From: Rhodospirillaceae bacterium
GTDB taxonomy: Bacteria; Pseudomonadota; Alphaproteobacteria; Puniceispirillales; Puniceispirillaceae
NCBI GenBank assembly: GCA_002721775.1
Contig: PBLM01000050.1
Span: 1-15,816, forward strand
Direction: 5' to 3'
DNA: 15,816 nucleotides
The notes under the pieces are model-generated. The model worked only from the letters and a program-made list of their open reading frames with translations. It was not told the DNA's origin and searched no databases. A program made the translations under genes and the position numbers. Numbering within the stretch: the first letter of the stretch is position 1; each line of letters begins with the position of its first letter. Of the stretch, positions 1-7,170 are shown one piece after another.

Positions 1-101
1 CATGGCTGTGGCTCGGCTGCCCATGCGGCGCCAGCCATTATTAAAATGGTTGTTCCCGCACATAGTCCTAGACCCGCTAAAGAAATGTCGCGAATCGTCA
101 T
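1..101 (-). CDS. coxB: Probable cytochrome c oxidase subunit II, N-terminal fragment (signal peptide)
   Basis: Only the first 33 codons are in the window; the gene continues past the left edge. The peptide starts MTIRDISL, has a hydrophobic core (about residues 8-26, containing GLGLCAGTTILIMAG) and a plausible Ala-X-Ala cleavage region (AAWAA), followed by a mature start EPQP with the first two bases of a probable Trp codon. A mature start of the form '(A)xPxPWQ' after such a leader is typical of alphaproteobacterial CoxB, and coxB is a frequent neighbour of tldD in this class. The ATG is preceded by a strong Shine-Dalgarno (AGAGGGG on the minus strand, plus positions 110-116, 8-nt spacer). 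If correct, it is the copper-A subunit of the aa3-type terminal oxidase, exported and anchored in the inner membrane. An exported protein is well supported; the CoxB identity rests on a few residues plus context and could be wrong. Confidence 0.55.
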   Translation of the reverse strand, partial: MTIRDISLAGLGLCAGTTILIMAGAAWAAEPQP

Positions 102-421
102 CTTGTGTTCCCCTCTAACTGGAGTTGATACCCTATCTTGCGGTCGTGCAAACAAAATTTATTTAAACAGAAGCACGAAGTGCTTTATAAGAAAAGCCTA
201 CTTTTGAATTTATCTGTCTGTATTAGCGTGTTTTCTATGCTATGAAAAGCCCTCTGCGACGGCCTGTCGCAAAGGCTGGTTAAAACAAACTGCTGAGGGT
301 ATGCAAACAAGGGCTGATGACCAGATTTCAGCCTTGAAATGTAGTCTATTAGACCCCATTTCTAACAGAACCTAAAATATCGCAGATGACAACGCCGTTC
401 ACTCAAACAAAAGGTAATCTT
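102..421. other. Divergent intergenic region between coxB-like gene and tldD
   Basis: About 320 bp separate the two start codons and must hold promoters for both directions. No convincing consensus promoter was found. A weak minus-strand candidate for the coxB side is TTTGCA / 16 bp / TATCAA (plus positions about 129-156). The region is A+T-rich from about 150 to 250 and contains several short inverted repeats: AAGCAC-GAA-GTGCTT (171-185), an imperfect stem around TGCGAC-GGCCT-GTCGCA (251-275), ATTTCA-GCCT-TGAAAT (325-340) and GTCT-ATT-AGAC (344-354). No open reading frame of note is seen. Confidence 0.5.
251..275. repeat. Inverted repeat upstream of tldD
   Basis: The core is TGCGAC (255-260) and GTCGCA (266-271) around a 5-nt loop. 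It is extended by CCT/AGG (251-253 with 273-275) across one C-A mismatch. Read on the minus strand the stem is followed by GCTTTTCA, a very weak U-tract, so a leftward terminator or a small structured transcript is possible. It could equally be an operator or part of the tldD leader. Confidence 0.35.
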
Positions 422-424
422 ATG
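409..424 (+). promoter_or_regulatory. Ribosome binding site that decides the tldD start
   Basis: AAAAGGT (409-415) lies 7 nt before the ATG at 422. The in-frame ATG at 386, which would add 12 residues (MTTPFTQTKGNL), has no Shine-Dalgarno-like sequence upstream (CCTAAAATATCGCAG). The shorter start also gives the MDLLEQTD beginning usual in alphaproteobacterial TldD. Confidence 0.7.
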
Positions 425-1861
425 GATTTACTTGAACAAACAGATCAAGTGTTTTTTGCCTCTACAGGACTAGATAAAGACCAAACGATGACTGAGGTTG
501 CCAACAGCCTGAATGGGGCAGATGATGGTGACTTGTTTCTGGAAATGCGGCATGCAGAGATGTTGTCCTTTGACGATGGCCGGCTAAAAACAGCAACATA
601 TGACCAAAGCGCAGGATTTGGTTTGCGCGCTATCGTTGGCGAGGCGGATGCCTTTGCACATGCTGGAGAGTTAAGTTCGGCCGCCCTAAAGCGTGCAGCT
701 GAGACTGTTTCCGCCGTCGCCTCTGGTCATTCAGGCCAAATCGCACTTGCCCCGGAAGCCGGGCGCAATCAGTCTTTCTACTCAGACTCCAATCCGCTGA
801 ACCAAACCGCGTTTGAGGAAAAAGTGGCGCTTTTGCAGAGGATTGACAGCTATGCACGTGACAAAGACCCGCGGGTAAAACAAGTCAGCGCCTCTTTAGC
901 TGGTTCATGGCAGGCGGTACAAATCATCCGACCGGATGGGACACGCTTCGCTGATATCCGCCCTATGGTCAGAGTAAATGTAGCGGTTGTTGCCGAAAAG
1001 AATGGCCGAATGGAAAGTGGAAGTAGTGGGACAGGCGGCCGATTTATGTTTGACCGCTATTTGAACCCTGACGTGTGGCAGGCTGAGGTAGATGAAGCGC
1101 TGCGCATCGCGCTATTGAACCTCGAATCTGTTGGTGCACCAGCTGGTGAGATGGAAATTGTGCTAGGGTCAGGCTGGCCTGGTGTGATGCTACATGAGGC
1201 AGTTGGCCATGGACTAGAAGGTGATTTCAACCGCAAAGGCACCTCCGTTTTTTCTGGTCGTGTTGGTGAACAAGTGGCTGCAAAAGGTGTCACTGTTGTG
1301 GATGATGGCACCATTCAGGAACGGCGGGGGTCTATAACGATTGATGATGAAGGCACCCAGTCCGCTCGCAATACGCTTATAGAAGACGGTATCTTGAAAG
1401 GCTATATGCAGGATCGGCAGAATGCTCGTCTCATGGGGGTTGAAGCGACCGGAAATGGCCGCCGAGAATCTTATGCCCATCTGCCGATGCCGCGTATGAC
1501 CAACACATTCATGGAGGATGGAGACTATGAGGCCGATGAAATTGTCGCCTCAATGAAAAAAGGCATTTATGCGGTGAATTTTGGCGGCGGTCAGGTAGAT
1601 ATCACCTCTGGAAAATTTGTATTCGCTGCCTCTGAAGCGTATCTGGTTGAGAGCGGAAAAATTGGTGCGCCTGTAAAGGGCGCAACTCTAATAGGAAGCG
1701 GGCCTGACGCCATGTCAAAAATAACCATGATCGGCAATGACCTATCGTTGGACAGGGGTGTTGGGACATGCGGAAAAGCCGGACAGTCTGTTCCGGTTGG
1801 GGTCGGCCAGCCTACACTGAAAATGGGGGGCATTACTGTTGGCGGGACTGAAGCAGCTTAA
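422..1861 (+). CDS. tldD: Metalloprotease TldD (catalytic subunit of TldD/TldE)
   Basis: TldD pairs with TldE (PmbA) to form a cytosolic heterodimeric zinc peptidase that cleaves short unstructured peptides; in enterobacteria it processes microcin B17 and degrades the CcdA antitoxin. The product here is 479 aa from the preferred ATG at 422, close to the usual family length. The zinc-binding and catalytic motif HEAVGHGLEGD is at residues 258-268 (HExxxH, His258, Glu259, His262). The N-terminal domain carries the family pattern DDGDLFLEMRHAEM...DDGRLKTATYDQSAGFGLRA, and the C-terminus has the Gly-rich VDITSGKFVFAASEAYLVE and GTCGKAGQ segments typical of TldD. It is transcribed alone, divergent from the coxB-like gene and convergent with gshA. 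Its partner pmbA lies at 7168-8505 in the same orientation. The native substrate here is unknown; the family assignment is firm. Confidence 0.96.
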   Translation: MDLLEQTDQVFFASTGLDKDQTMTEVANSLNGADDGDLFLEMRHAEMLSFDDGRLKTATYDQSAGFGLRAIVGEADAFAHAGELSSAALKRAAETVSAVASGHSGQIALAPEAGRNQSFYSDSNPLNQTAFEEKVALLQRIDSYARDKDPRVKQVSASLAGSWQAVQIIRPDGTRFADIRPMVRVNVAVVAEKNGRMESGSSGTGGRFMFDRYLNPDVWQAEVDEALRIALLNLESVGAPAGEMEIVLGSGWPGVMLHEAVGHGLEGDFNRKGTSVFSGRVGEQVAAKGVTVVDDGTIQERRGSITIDDEGTQSARNTLIEDGILKGYMQDRQNARLMGVEATGNGRRESYAHLPMPRMTNTFMEDGDYEADEIVASMKKGIYAVNFGGGQVDITSGKFVFAASEAYLVESGKIGAPVKGATLIGSGPDAMSKITMIGNDLSLDRGVGTCGKAGQSVPVGVGQPTLKMGGITVGGTEAA

Positions 1862-2052
1862 CAGGCCGTATAGCCAACCTGTCTGAAATACGGCTCAGCA
1901 CGAGACTGACAATAAAGATGGCAAAGACAAAGCTGTGATCAGCACTTATTGAACGACCCAGCCCGTCAATCACGATAAACAAAAACACAGAGACAAGCGC
2001 ACCGCTTCCGAAAAAAATTGATAAAGGCAATCAGAAGCAGAGTAGCCTTCAT
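1833..2052 (-). pseudogene. Possible small two-helix membrane protein, split by a frameshift at a 7-T run
   Basis: On the minus strand, 49 nt downstream of the gshA stop, an ATG at 2052 opens MKATLLLIAFINFF. This frame hits a run of seven Ts (plus strand A7, 2011-2017) and continues as the unlikely RKRCACLCVFVYRD before a stop. Dropping one T joins it to an open frame running to a TAA at 1833, giving about 72 aa with two hydrophobic segments (about residues 4-28 and 40-54) and a basic tail (SRISDRLAIRPVKLLQSRQQ). The fused product looks protein-like, and its 3' end overlaps the tldD 3' end by 29 bp. There is no good Shine-Dalgarno. It could be a decayed gene, a sequencing or assembly error, a gene read by slippage, or chance. 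I do not recognise a family. Confidence 0.33.
1865..1894. repeat. Inverted repeat just after tldD stop
   Basis: GCCGTAT (1865-1871) and ATACGGC (1888-1894) form a perfect 7-bp stem around a 16-nt loop, 3 nt after the tldD stop. There is no T-run on either side, so it is not a canonical intrinsic terminator. It may still act as an mRNA 3'-end structure. It also lies inside the possible minus-strand small ORF, so coding constraint could contribute. Confidence 0.35.
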
Positions 2053-2101
2053 TCGGAAAAATTTACACTGTCTGAAAAAGTCCTTTGCATCATGCACCAG
2101 C

Positions 2102-3466
2102 CTAATAATGATATAGGTTGAACAGATGACGGACATCCTGATCCCAATCGCTGTTATAGTGATGGAGCATGATATCTGCATTAGTTTTCTCTGCGGTCAC
2201 AATTTTCAGAAGTGGGTCAAGATATTGTGTCTCATCCCCGCCCTTGGTGTCTGTTATCTGCCGTCTGGCAAGGCCAGTTTCAGACAGCGCAACCATTTCC
2301 CTTGCTATTGCTAACATTGGCTGACCCATAAACTGCCCATCAAGACCATCAGTAAGCGCAGACAAACGCGCTGCCTCCACCTGCTGAGCTGAAATGCCAT
2401 GCACAAGTGCCTCTGCGGCGCTCAGGCTTTCCTCATCATATAAAAGACCGACCCACAAAGCAGGCAGCGCACAGATAGAGCCCCAGCTGCCGCTGTCTGC
2501 TCCCCGCATTTCAAGGTAGCCTTTCAAACGAACTTCAGGAAAAGCTGTGGTGATATGGTCCTCAAAATCATCCATACTTGGCAACTGACCTTCAAAGCCT
2601 GGCAGCTTGCCATCCATGAATGCCCTGAAAGACTGTCCGGACACATCAACATACGAATCATCTCTGTGCAGGAAATACATTGGTACATCGAGAATATACT
2701 CAATCCATGCCTCGTAGCTAAAGTCATCCCTAAACACGCAAGCTGGTACACCGCATCTGTCTGGATCTGTATCTGTCCAAGCTTGAGCCCTCGTGGACTT
2801 CACGCCTGAAGGCTTGCCATCCTTAAAGGGAGAATTCGCAAACAGAGCCGTTGCAACAGGCTGAAGCGCGAGTGAAGTGCGGAATTTACGCACCATATCA
2901 GTTTCACTTGCGTAGTCGAGATTGACCTGAACAGTGCAGGATCGCAGCATCATATCCAGTCCCAGATTACCGCGCTTTGGCATATATTCCCGCATAATCT
3001 TGTAACGGCCTTTTGGCATCCAGAAGATGTCCTCACGCTGCCAGAGCGGCTGAAATCCAACCCCAAGCATACATAAATTCAGTTCAGCCGTTACCTCTCG
3101 CATGTAATTAAGGTGACGACCCGTTTCTGAACAGGTCTGATGCAGATTTCCTAGTGGCGCCCCCGACAGCTCAAACTGCCCGCCTGGCTCTAGTGTGATA
3201 GAGCCGCCCTGCCCGTCTTTCAGGCCTATAATATTACCCCTCTCAAAAATCGGAGTCATGGAGTGTTTTTCGGAAAGACGGCTTAGAAGTGCGCCAATAC
3301 CTGCCTCACCTTCATAACTAACCGGACGGAAACTGCCTTTTCGAAACAGAAATTTTTCATGCTCAGTGCCAATACGCCAATTCTCAGCATCTGTTTCCTG
3401 TTTCTTCAGCCAGTCAACAAGCTGCGCTTTGTCTGTGATTTTCATTGATTTCGATGTGCCAGACAT
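2102..3466 (-). CDS. gshA: Glutamate-cysteine ligase, plant/alphaproteobacterial class
   Basis: It catalyses ATP-dependent joining of L-glutamate and L-cysteine to gamma-glutamylcysteine, the first and rate-limiting step of glutathione synthesis, in the cytosol. The 454-aa length matches the GCS2/plant-type class rather than the enterobacterial one. Visible family motifs are the metal-binding TEHEKF (residues 34-39), the stretch IGLKDGQGGSITLEPGGQFELSGAPL (80-105), a YMPKRGNLGLDMMLRSCTVQVNLDY block and a C-terminal LEMRGADSGSW. The ATG at 3466 has a modest Shine-Dalgarno (TAGGG, 6-nt spacing); an internal Met8 is a less likely start. It follows rsmE by 63 bp on the same strand and probably shares its transcript; this rsmE-gshA arrangement, divergent from ubiA, is a recurrent alphaproteobacterial layout. 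No gshB is present in the window. Confidence 0.95.
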   Translation of the reverse strand: MSGTSKSMKITDKAQLVDWLKKQETDAENWRIGTEHEKFLFRKGSFRPVSYEGEAGIGALLSRLSEKHSMTPIFERGNIIGLKDGQGGSITLEPGGQFELSGAPLGNLHQTCSETGRHLNYMREVTAELNLCMLGVGFQPLWQREDIFWMPKGRYKIMREYMPKRGNLGLDMMLRSCTVQVNLDYASETDMVRKFRTSLALQPVATALFANSPFKDGKPSGVKSTRAQAWTDTDPDRCGVPACVFRDDFSYEAWIEYILDVPMYFLHRDDSYVDVSGQSFRAFMDGKLPGFEGQLPSMDDFEDHITTAFPEVRLKGYLEMRGADSGSWGSICALPALWVGLLYDEESLSAAEALVHGISAQQVEAARLSALTDGLDGQFMGQPMLAIAREMVALSETGLARRQITDTKGGDETQYLDPLLKIVTAEKTNADIMLHHYNSDWDQDVRHLFNLYHY

Positions 3467-3529
3467 TAAGACCCTACCCGTCGGTGGAAAAATTGAAAAT
3501 AGTATGTTATTTGCCCGATGAATATTCTA

Positions 3530-4291
3530 CTAATCTATACCAGAAACAGACCAATCACCCCAAACAGCCTGGAATAAGCTTAATGCTGCCAGTGCCGCTG
3601 TATCACTGCGCAGAATGCGTGGCCCCAGGCTAAGCGGGCGAACTGAAGGCATTTTTCTGATCTGGTCACGTTCTGTATCTGAAAACCCGCCTTCAGGCCC
3701 GATCAGCAATCCGGCTTTTGTGACTGGCTTGCTGCGCAGCTGAGCTAGCGGATCTCTCTGATTGTTTGTAGATAAGGCCTCATCACAGAAAATCAGATGC
3801 CGATCAACTGGCCACTCTTCTAGAAGCTGATGAAGAGGTATAAAATGGCCGATAGACGGGACATCTAGACGCCCTGTCTGTTCTGCAGCTTCAACAGCAT
3901 TGGCAGACAATCTGTCCAGATTCACTTTGCTGACCTGACAATAATCTGTATTTACAGGCTGAATATGGCGTACGCCCAATTCAGTTGCTTTTTGCGCCAT
4001 AAAATCAAGCCGAGTGCGCTTTACAGGGGAAAATAAAAACCATATATCCGGACTGGGTTTAAATTCTGCGCAAAGTTCAACTAGCTGAACAGATGCTGAT
4101 TTACGATTTATATCAGTTAACTCACCAATAAAACTATTTGTTCGGCCATTAAAAATTTCCAGCCTATCACCTGCAGAACGCCGCATGACATGCCCCAGAT
4201 AATGCGCCCTTTCTTTATCAAGGGACAGCGTTGCCCCTTTTACTAAATCACAATCAACAAATAGCCTTATCGGCGGAATATACGCGCACAT
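3530..4291 (-). CDS. rsmE: 16S rRNA m3U1498 methyltransferase RsmE
   Basis: It transfers a methyl group from S-adenosylmethionine to N3 of U1498 (E. coli numbering) of 16S rRNA in the assembled 30S subunit. The 253-aa protein has an N-terminal PUA-like RNA-binding part (RLFVD...HYLGHVMRRSAGDRLEIFNG) and a C-terminal SPOUT trefoil-knot domain. Knot and cofactor motifs are LLIGPEGGFSDTE (195-207) and LSLGPRILRSDTAALAAL (220-237). The conserved KATELGV (101-107) and EAAEQTGR (134-141) are also present. The length is normal. The ATG at 4291 has only a poor Shine-Dalgarno, but the protein start fits the family. It is the first gene of a probable rsmE-gshA unit, divergent from ubiA across about 120 bp. 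Confidence 0.95.
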   Translation of the reverse strand: MCAYIPPIRLFVDCDLVKGATLSLDKERAHYLGHVMRRSAGDRLEIFNGRTNSFIGELTDINRKSASVQLVELCAEFKPSPDIWFLFSPVKRTRLDFMAQKATELGVRHIQPVNTDYCQVSKVNLDRLSANAVEAAEQTGRLDVPSIGHFIPLHQLLEEWPVDRHLIFCDEALSTNNQRDPLAQLRSKPVTKAGLLIGPEGGFSDTERDQIRKMPSVRPLSLGPRILRSDTAALAALSLFQAVWGDWSVSGID

Positions 4292-4412
4292 TAAACTGTC
4301 TTAGGCAGATTAAAGACTAGTGGCAAGTGTTTTAAAGTTTGTGATAAATCTATTGAACAGCAATTCTAGACGCTGCCCTTATCGCACCTGAACATAGCCT
4401 AAACGATCCGCC

Positions 4413-5372
4413 ATGCCATCACAGACACCAGATAAAAATCATGTCAACCCCCGCAAGGGCGCGCAGCAGGGCACATTTACAGACATCAGGCTGACTGGGA
4501 TGTGGGCGCTGCTTCCTGTTCATCTGCAGCCCTATGTCACGCTGGCCCGATTAGACAGGCCAATAGGCTGGTGGTTATTAGTTTTGCCCGGTTGGTGGAT
4601 ATTCGCAGCTTTCAGCCCGAATCCGCATAGGGCTGTTTTCTTCATGGCCTTATTTACTATTGGGGCGGTGGCTATGCGGGGGGCAGGATGCATAATTAAT
4701 GATCTCTGGGACAGAGATATCGATGCGCAGGTTGAACGGACCCAATCGCGCCCCCTGGCCTCAGGACAGATATCTTTCACAGCTGCTGTAATGTTTCTCG
4801 GATGCTTAAGTGGCTGCGGTCTGCTTGTCCTGATCCAACTTCCTTTGTTCAGCTGGGTTATTGGAATTGGCGCTCTGCCTCTAATCATTTTATATCCGCT
4901 GGCAAAGCGGTTTACGGACTGGCCTCAAATTGTGCTTGGCCTCACCTTCAGCTGGGCGATTCCTGTTGCCGGGTCTGTTCTGTGGCAGGGCTGGCCCCCG
5001 GCCAGTTTGTGGGTACTTTATGCCGGCACTGTTTTTTGGGTCATCGGTTATGATACTATATATGCCGTCCAAGATATAAAAGATGACAGGCTAACAGGAG
5101 TCAGGTCATCTGCACTTGCCCTTGGCCGGCATCTGCGCGTTGGTGTAGGCGTATGCTATCTGCTGGCCATCCTGCTTTGGGCATTTGGCTTTTTCAGCCT
5201 TTTAGGTCAAGGAGCCTGGATAGGTGGACTTGGCTTTGTCTGCTGTCATTTTCTGTGGCAGTTGCGACAGCTGGTTGCAGATGACCCGGCAACCGCACTT
5301 AAGCTTTTTAAATCCAACCGGGATGCTGGCCTAATTTTTGCAGGTGGCCTCTTTATGAACAGTTTTTTCTAA
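4413..5372 (+). CDS. ubiA: 4-hydroxybenzoate polyprenyltransferase UbiA
   Basis: This integral inner-membrane prenyltransferase attaches the polyprenyl tail to 4-hydroxybenzoate in ubiquinone synthesis. It is 319 aa with about eight to nine hydrophobic segments. The two Mg2+-diphosphate binding motifs are clear: NDLWDRDID (residues 96-104, NDxxDxxxD) and YDTIYAVQDIKDD (213-225), followed by RLTGVRSSALALG. ARLDRPIGWWLLVLPGWW before the first helix and the C-terminal FKSNRDAGLIF are also typical. The first about 30 residues are polar and variable; a later start (Met30) is possible but the longer form is common in this class. It is divergent from rsmE and convergent with the next gene, with only 14 bp between the two stops and no obvious terminator. 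Confidence 0.95.
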   Translation: MPSQTPDKNHVNPRKGAQQGTFTDIRLTGMWALLPVHLQPYVTLARLDRPIGWWLLVLPGWWIFAAFSPNPHRAVFFMALFTIGAVAMRGAGCIINDLWDRDIDAQVERTQSRPLASGQISFTAAVMFLGCLSGCGLLVLIQLPLFSWVIGIGALPLIILYPLAKRFTDWPQIVLGLTFSWAIPVAGSVLWQGWPPASLWVLYAGTVFWVIGYDTIYAVQDIKDDRLTGVRSSALALGRHLRVGVGVCYLLAILLWAFGFFSLLGQGAWIGGLGFVCCHFLWQLRQLVADDPATALKLFKSNRDAGLIFAGGLFMNSFF

Positions 5373-5386
5373 CCTGAAATCGTCTA

Positions 5387-6115
5387 TCACAGAACAGCGG
5401 GCTGCCAGGGCATGACAGATGGCAATACCGCGTCGCTGAGCAAGCCTGAGGCCACTTCGTCGCGCAACGTCTGGTCTGACTGCAGCTTATGTATCCAGCT
5501 TTCAAGTGAGACTTGCTCCTTACAATAGCGGTGATAGATAATACTCTGAATCTGACGCTGCGTTCTGACGGCAAATTGTCTGTTTTCTGCTGGGATGCGC
5601 TGCAAGCCAAAGGGCCCTTGACCGCTGTTTCCAAAGGCACCGGCAATCGCAGCATAACCGAATAGGCGATCAAGAGGACTGTTAAACTTTTGCTGGATGC
5701 GGGTAAGGTCCCATTCCACCCAATTATAAGCTTCACCGACAGATTCAGTCTGATGCATGACTGCCAGCTGCGCAGGGGTAAGCCAGGCAATATTCAAGTC
5801 AATATGCGTGCCTGGACACGGAAAGGCTGAGCAGGGCACCGCACCATAAGGAGCAAGGTTGGCGACATGAACCACATCACAATCATGAACCCGCACAGGG
5901 GTGACGGCCAGTTCTGCTGACCCCCCAAACTTCCTGTTCAGTTGGACAGGCGCCCGATTTGAGCCAACAGACAGAACAGCAATGCGGCTGGCAAAGTCAT
6001 AGTCCGGGTCAAGGTCAAAGACCAGACCATTCTTGATCAGATAGGCATAATCCGGCGCATCATAAGGATAATCTAGTACACGTTCTAGTTCAGATAGGTT
6101 GGCAATTTTTTCCAT
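5387..6115 (-). CDS. Conserved-looking protein of unknown function, possible gamma-glutamylcyclotransferase-like fold
   Basis: The 242-aa product has no signal peptide or membrane helix and is probably cytosolic. Notable segments are IAVLSVGSNRAPVQLNRKFG (45-64), VVHVANLAPYGAVPCSAFPCPGTHIDL (81-107), WLTPAQLAVMHQTESVGEAYNWVEWDL (111-137) and GAFGNSGQGPFGLQRIPAE (159-177). The SVGSNRAP loop after a short strand resembles the YGSN substrate loop of gamma-glutamylcyclotransferase-like proteins, and 'LxxMHxTE...Y.WVEW' resembles the region carrying their catalytic Glu (here Glu124 would be the candidate). This is pattern similarity only. The gene lies 35 bp downstream of argC on the same strand, so it is probably co-transcribed, and is convergent with ubiA. 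The ATG at 6115 follows an AGGA only 2 nt upstream. Expression as a gene is likely; function is unassigned. Confidence 0.8.
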   Translation of the reverse strand: MEKIANLSELERVLDYPYDAPDYAYLIKNGLVFDLDPDYDFASRIAVLSVGSNRAPVQLNRKFGGSAELAVTPVRVHDCDVVHVANLAPYGAVPCSAFPCPGTHIDLNIAWLTPAQLAVMHQTESVGEAYNWVEWDLTRIQQKFNSPLDRLFGYAAIAGAFGNSGQGPFGLQRIPAENRQFAVRTQRQIQSIIYHRYCKEQVSLESWIHKLQSDQTLRDEVASGLLSDAVLPSVMPWQPAVL

Positions 6116-6150
6116 GATCCTAATGCCCTGCAGTCCAGCCCAAGTAATTT

Positions 6151-7089
6151 TTAATAGTGAAGGCCAGCAAGAGGCTCAAGACCCAGCATCAGATTCATAT
6201 TTTGAACAGCTGCCCCTGCGGCTCCTTTGCCAAGATTATCAAGTCGCGCGGTCAACACAAACTGACTGCTTTCTGCATTTGCGAATACAAATAATTCTAG
6301 CCGGTCCGTCCCTGATAGAGAATCAGCAGATAAAAACCCAAATTCAGTAAGGGAATCTTCTGTGCGCACCGAAACCAAATCTGCTGATAAATAGTGGTCA
6401 GCAAAAACAGAACGGATATCATCTGCCCGAACATCATGGGCAAACTGCTCCTGATGCAGCGGAATATTCACCAGCATTCCTTGCGCGAAATCACCCACAC
6501 TTGGCAGAAATACAGGCGCATGAACAAGACCAGCATGCTGTTTCATCTCAGGCAAATGTTTGTGTGACAGATGCAAACCATAGGCTGCAAAGGCGGTTTC
6601 GCCCTTGTCTTCATATCTGGCAATCATCGTCTTGCCTCCGCCACTATAGCCACTCACACAAACAGCAGATAAATGTGCTAAGGATGGTAGATACCCTGCC
6701 TGCCGCAAAGGCGCAATAAGACCTAGGAAGCCTGTTGGATAGCAGCCCGGATTACTTACAAACTGTGCTGAACGAATAGCATCCTGTTGCCCTGGGTTCA
6801 TTTCGGCAAAACCATAGGTAAAATCAGGCGCGACCCGGTGCGCGGATGACGCATCTATCAGTCGTGAGCCAGAAGTTTTTGCTATCTGCACCGCCTGAAC
6901 AGCCGCTTCGTCTGGAAGACAAAGAATGGTCACATCAGCGTTAGCCATGGCCTTGGCCCGCGCATCAGAATCCTTGCGTTGCCGGTCATCCAGAACGTGC
7001 ACAGACAAGTCCGTACGTGTTTGGAGCCGATTATGCACTTGCAGACCCGTTGTTCCGGCAGCACCATCAATAAATACAGAGTAAACCAT
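6151..7089 (-). CDS. argC: N-acetyl-gamma-glutamyl-phosphate reductase, short (type 2) form
   Basis: It carries out NADPH-dependent reduction of N-acetylglutamyl phosphate to the semialdehyde, step three of arginine biosynthesis, in the cytosol. From the ATG at 7089 the protein is 312 aa, the length of the type 2 ArgC group; the open frame continues upstream to a TTG at 7143, but that would add 18 unmatched residues and run into the pmbA leader. The N-terminal Rossmann motif is FIDGAAGTTGLQV (6-18). The catalytic Cys is in SNPGCYPTG (Cys116), the conserved VSGYSGGGK follows at about 145-153, and the active-site His is likely in HKHLPEM (about 176-182). The Shine-Dalgarno is weak (AAGAAA). It is divergent from pmbA across 78 bp and is the promoter-proximal gene of a likely two-gene unit with the downstream unknown protein. 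Confidence 0.94.
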   Translation of the reverse strand: MVYSVFIDGAAGTTGLQVHNRLQTRTDLSVHVLDDRQRKDSDARAKAMANADVTILCLPDEAAVQAVQIAKTSGSRLIDASSAHRVAPDFTYGFAEMNPGQQDAIRSAQFVSNPGCYPTGFLGLIAPLRQAGYLPSLAHLSAVCVSGYSGGGKTMIARYEDKGETAFAAYGLHLSHKHLPEMKQHAGLVHAPVFLPSVGDFAQGMLVNIPLHQEQFAHDVRADDIRSVFADHYLSADLVSVRTEDSLTEFGFLSADSLSGTDRLELFVFANAESSQFVLTARLDNLGKGAAGAAVQNMNLMLGLEPLAGLHY

Positions 7090-7143
7090 GATTTTTTCTT
7101 GATAAACTGACACTTTCTTAAATGCAAGCTGTTGAATCAGCAA

Positions 7144-7170
7144 GAGGGACGTATTATGTCATGAGGTATG
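7144..7170 (+). promoter_or_regulatory. Start-stop element (ATG TCA TGA) with good RBS just ahead of the pmbA ATG
   Basis: GAGGG (7144-7148) stands 7 nt before an ATG at 7156, ideal spacing, but that ATG is followed by TCA and an in-frame TGA (7162-7164). The pmbA ATG at 7168 lies 3 nt further on and in the same frame (reading M S stop G M S K). Its only close Shine-Dalgarno-like sequence, GAGG (7163-7166), is 1 nt from the ATG, too close to be optimal. Translation of pmbA may therefore depend on termination and reinitiation. A nonsense change in a formerly longer N-terminus would look the same. Confidence 0.5.

Noticed and set aside
171..185. AAGCAC-GAA-GTGCTT hairpin as an intrinsic terminator
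   Set aside because: The stem is only 6 bp with no U-run following on either strand, and it lies between divergent start codons where no terminator is needed.
386..421. Upstream ATG of tldD at 386
   Set aside because: It has no Shine-Dalgarno and adds 12 residues not typical of TldD; the ATG at 422 has a good one and the family start MDLLEQTD.
1966..2181. 71-aa minus-strand frame read as a complete gene
   Set aside because: Its N-terminal half overlaps the gshA 3' end in another frame and its C-terminal end is unlike a real protein; only the part from Met at 2052 is considered, as half of the frameshifted small ORF.
4532..4888. 118-aa antisense frame within ubiA
   Set aside because: It is fully inside a confidently identified gene and its composition is that of an antisense shadow.
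7090..7143. N-terminal extension of argC to a TTG at 7143
   Set aside because: The extra 18 residues do not match ArgC, the ATG at 7089 gives the standard type 2 length, and the extension would run to the pmbA ribosome binding site.
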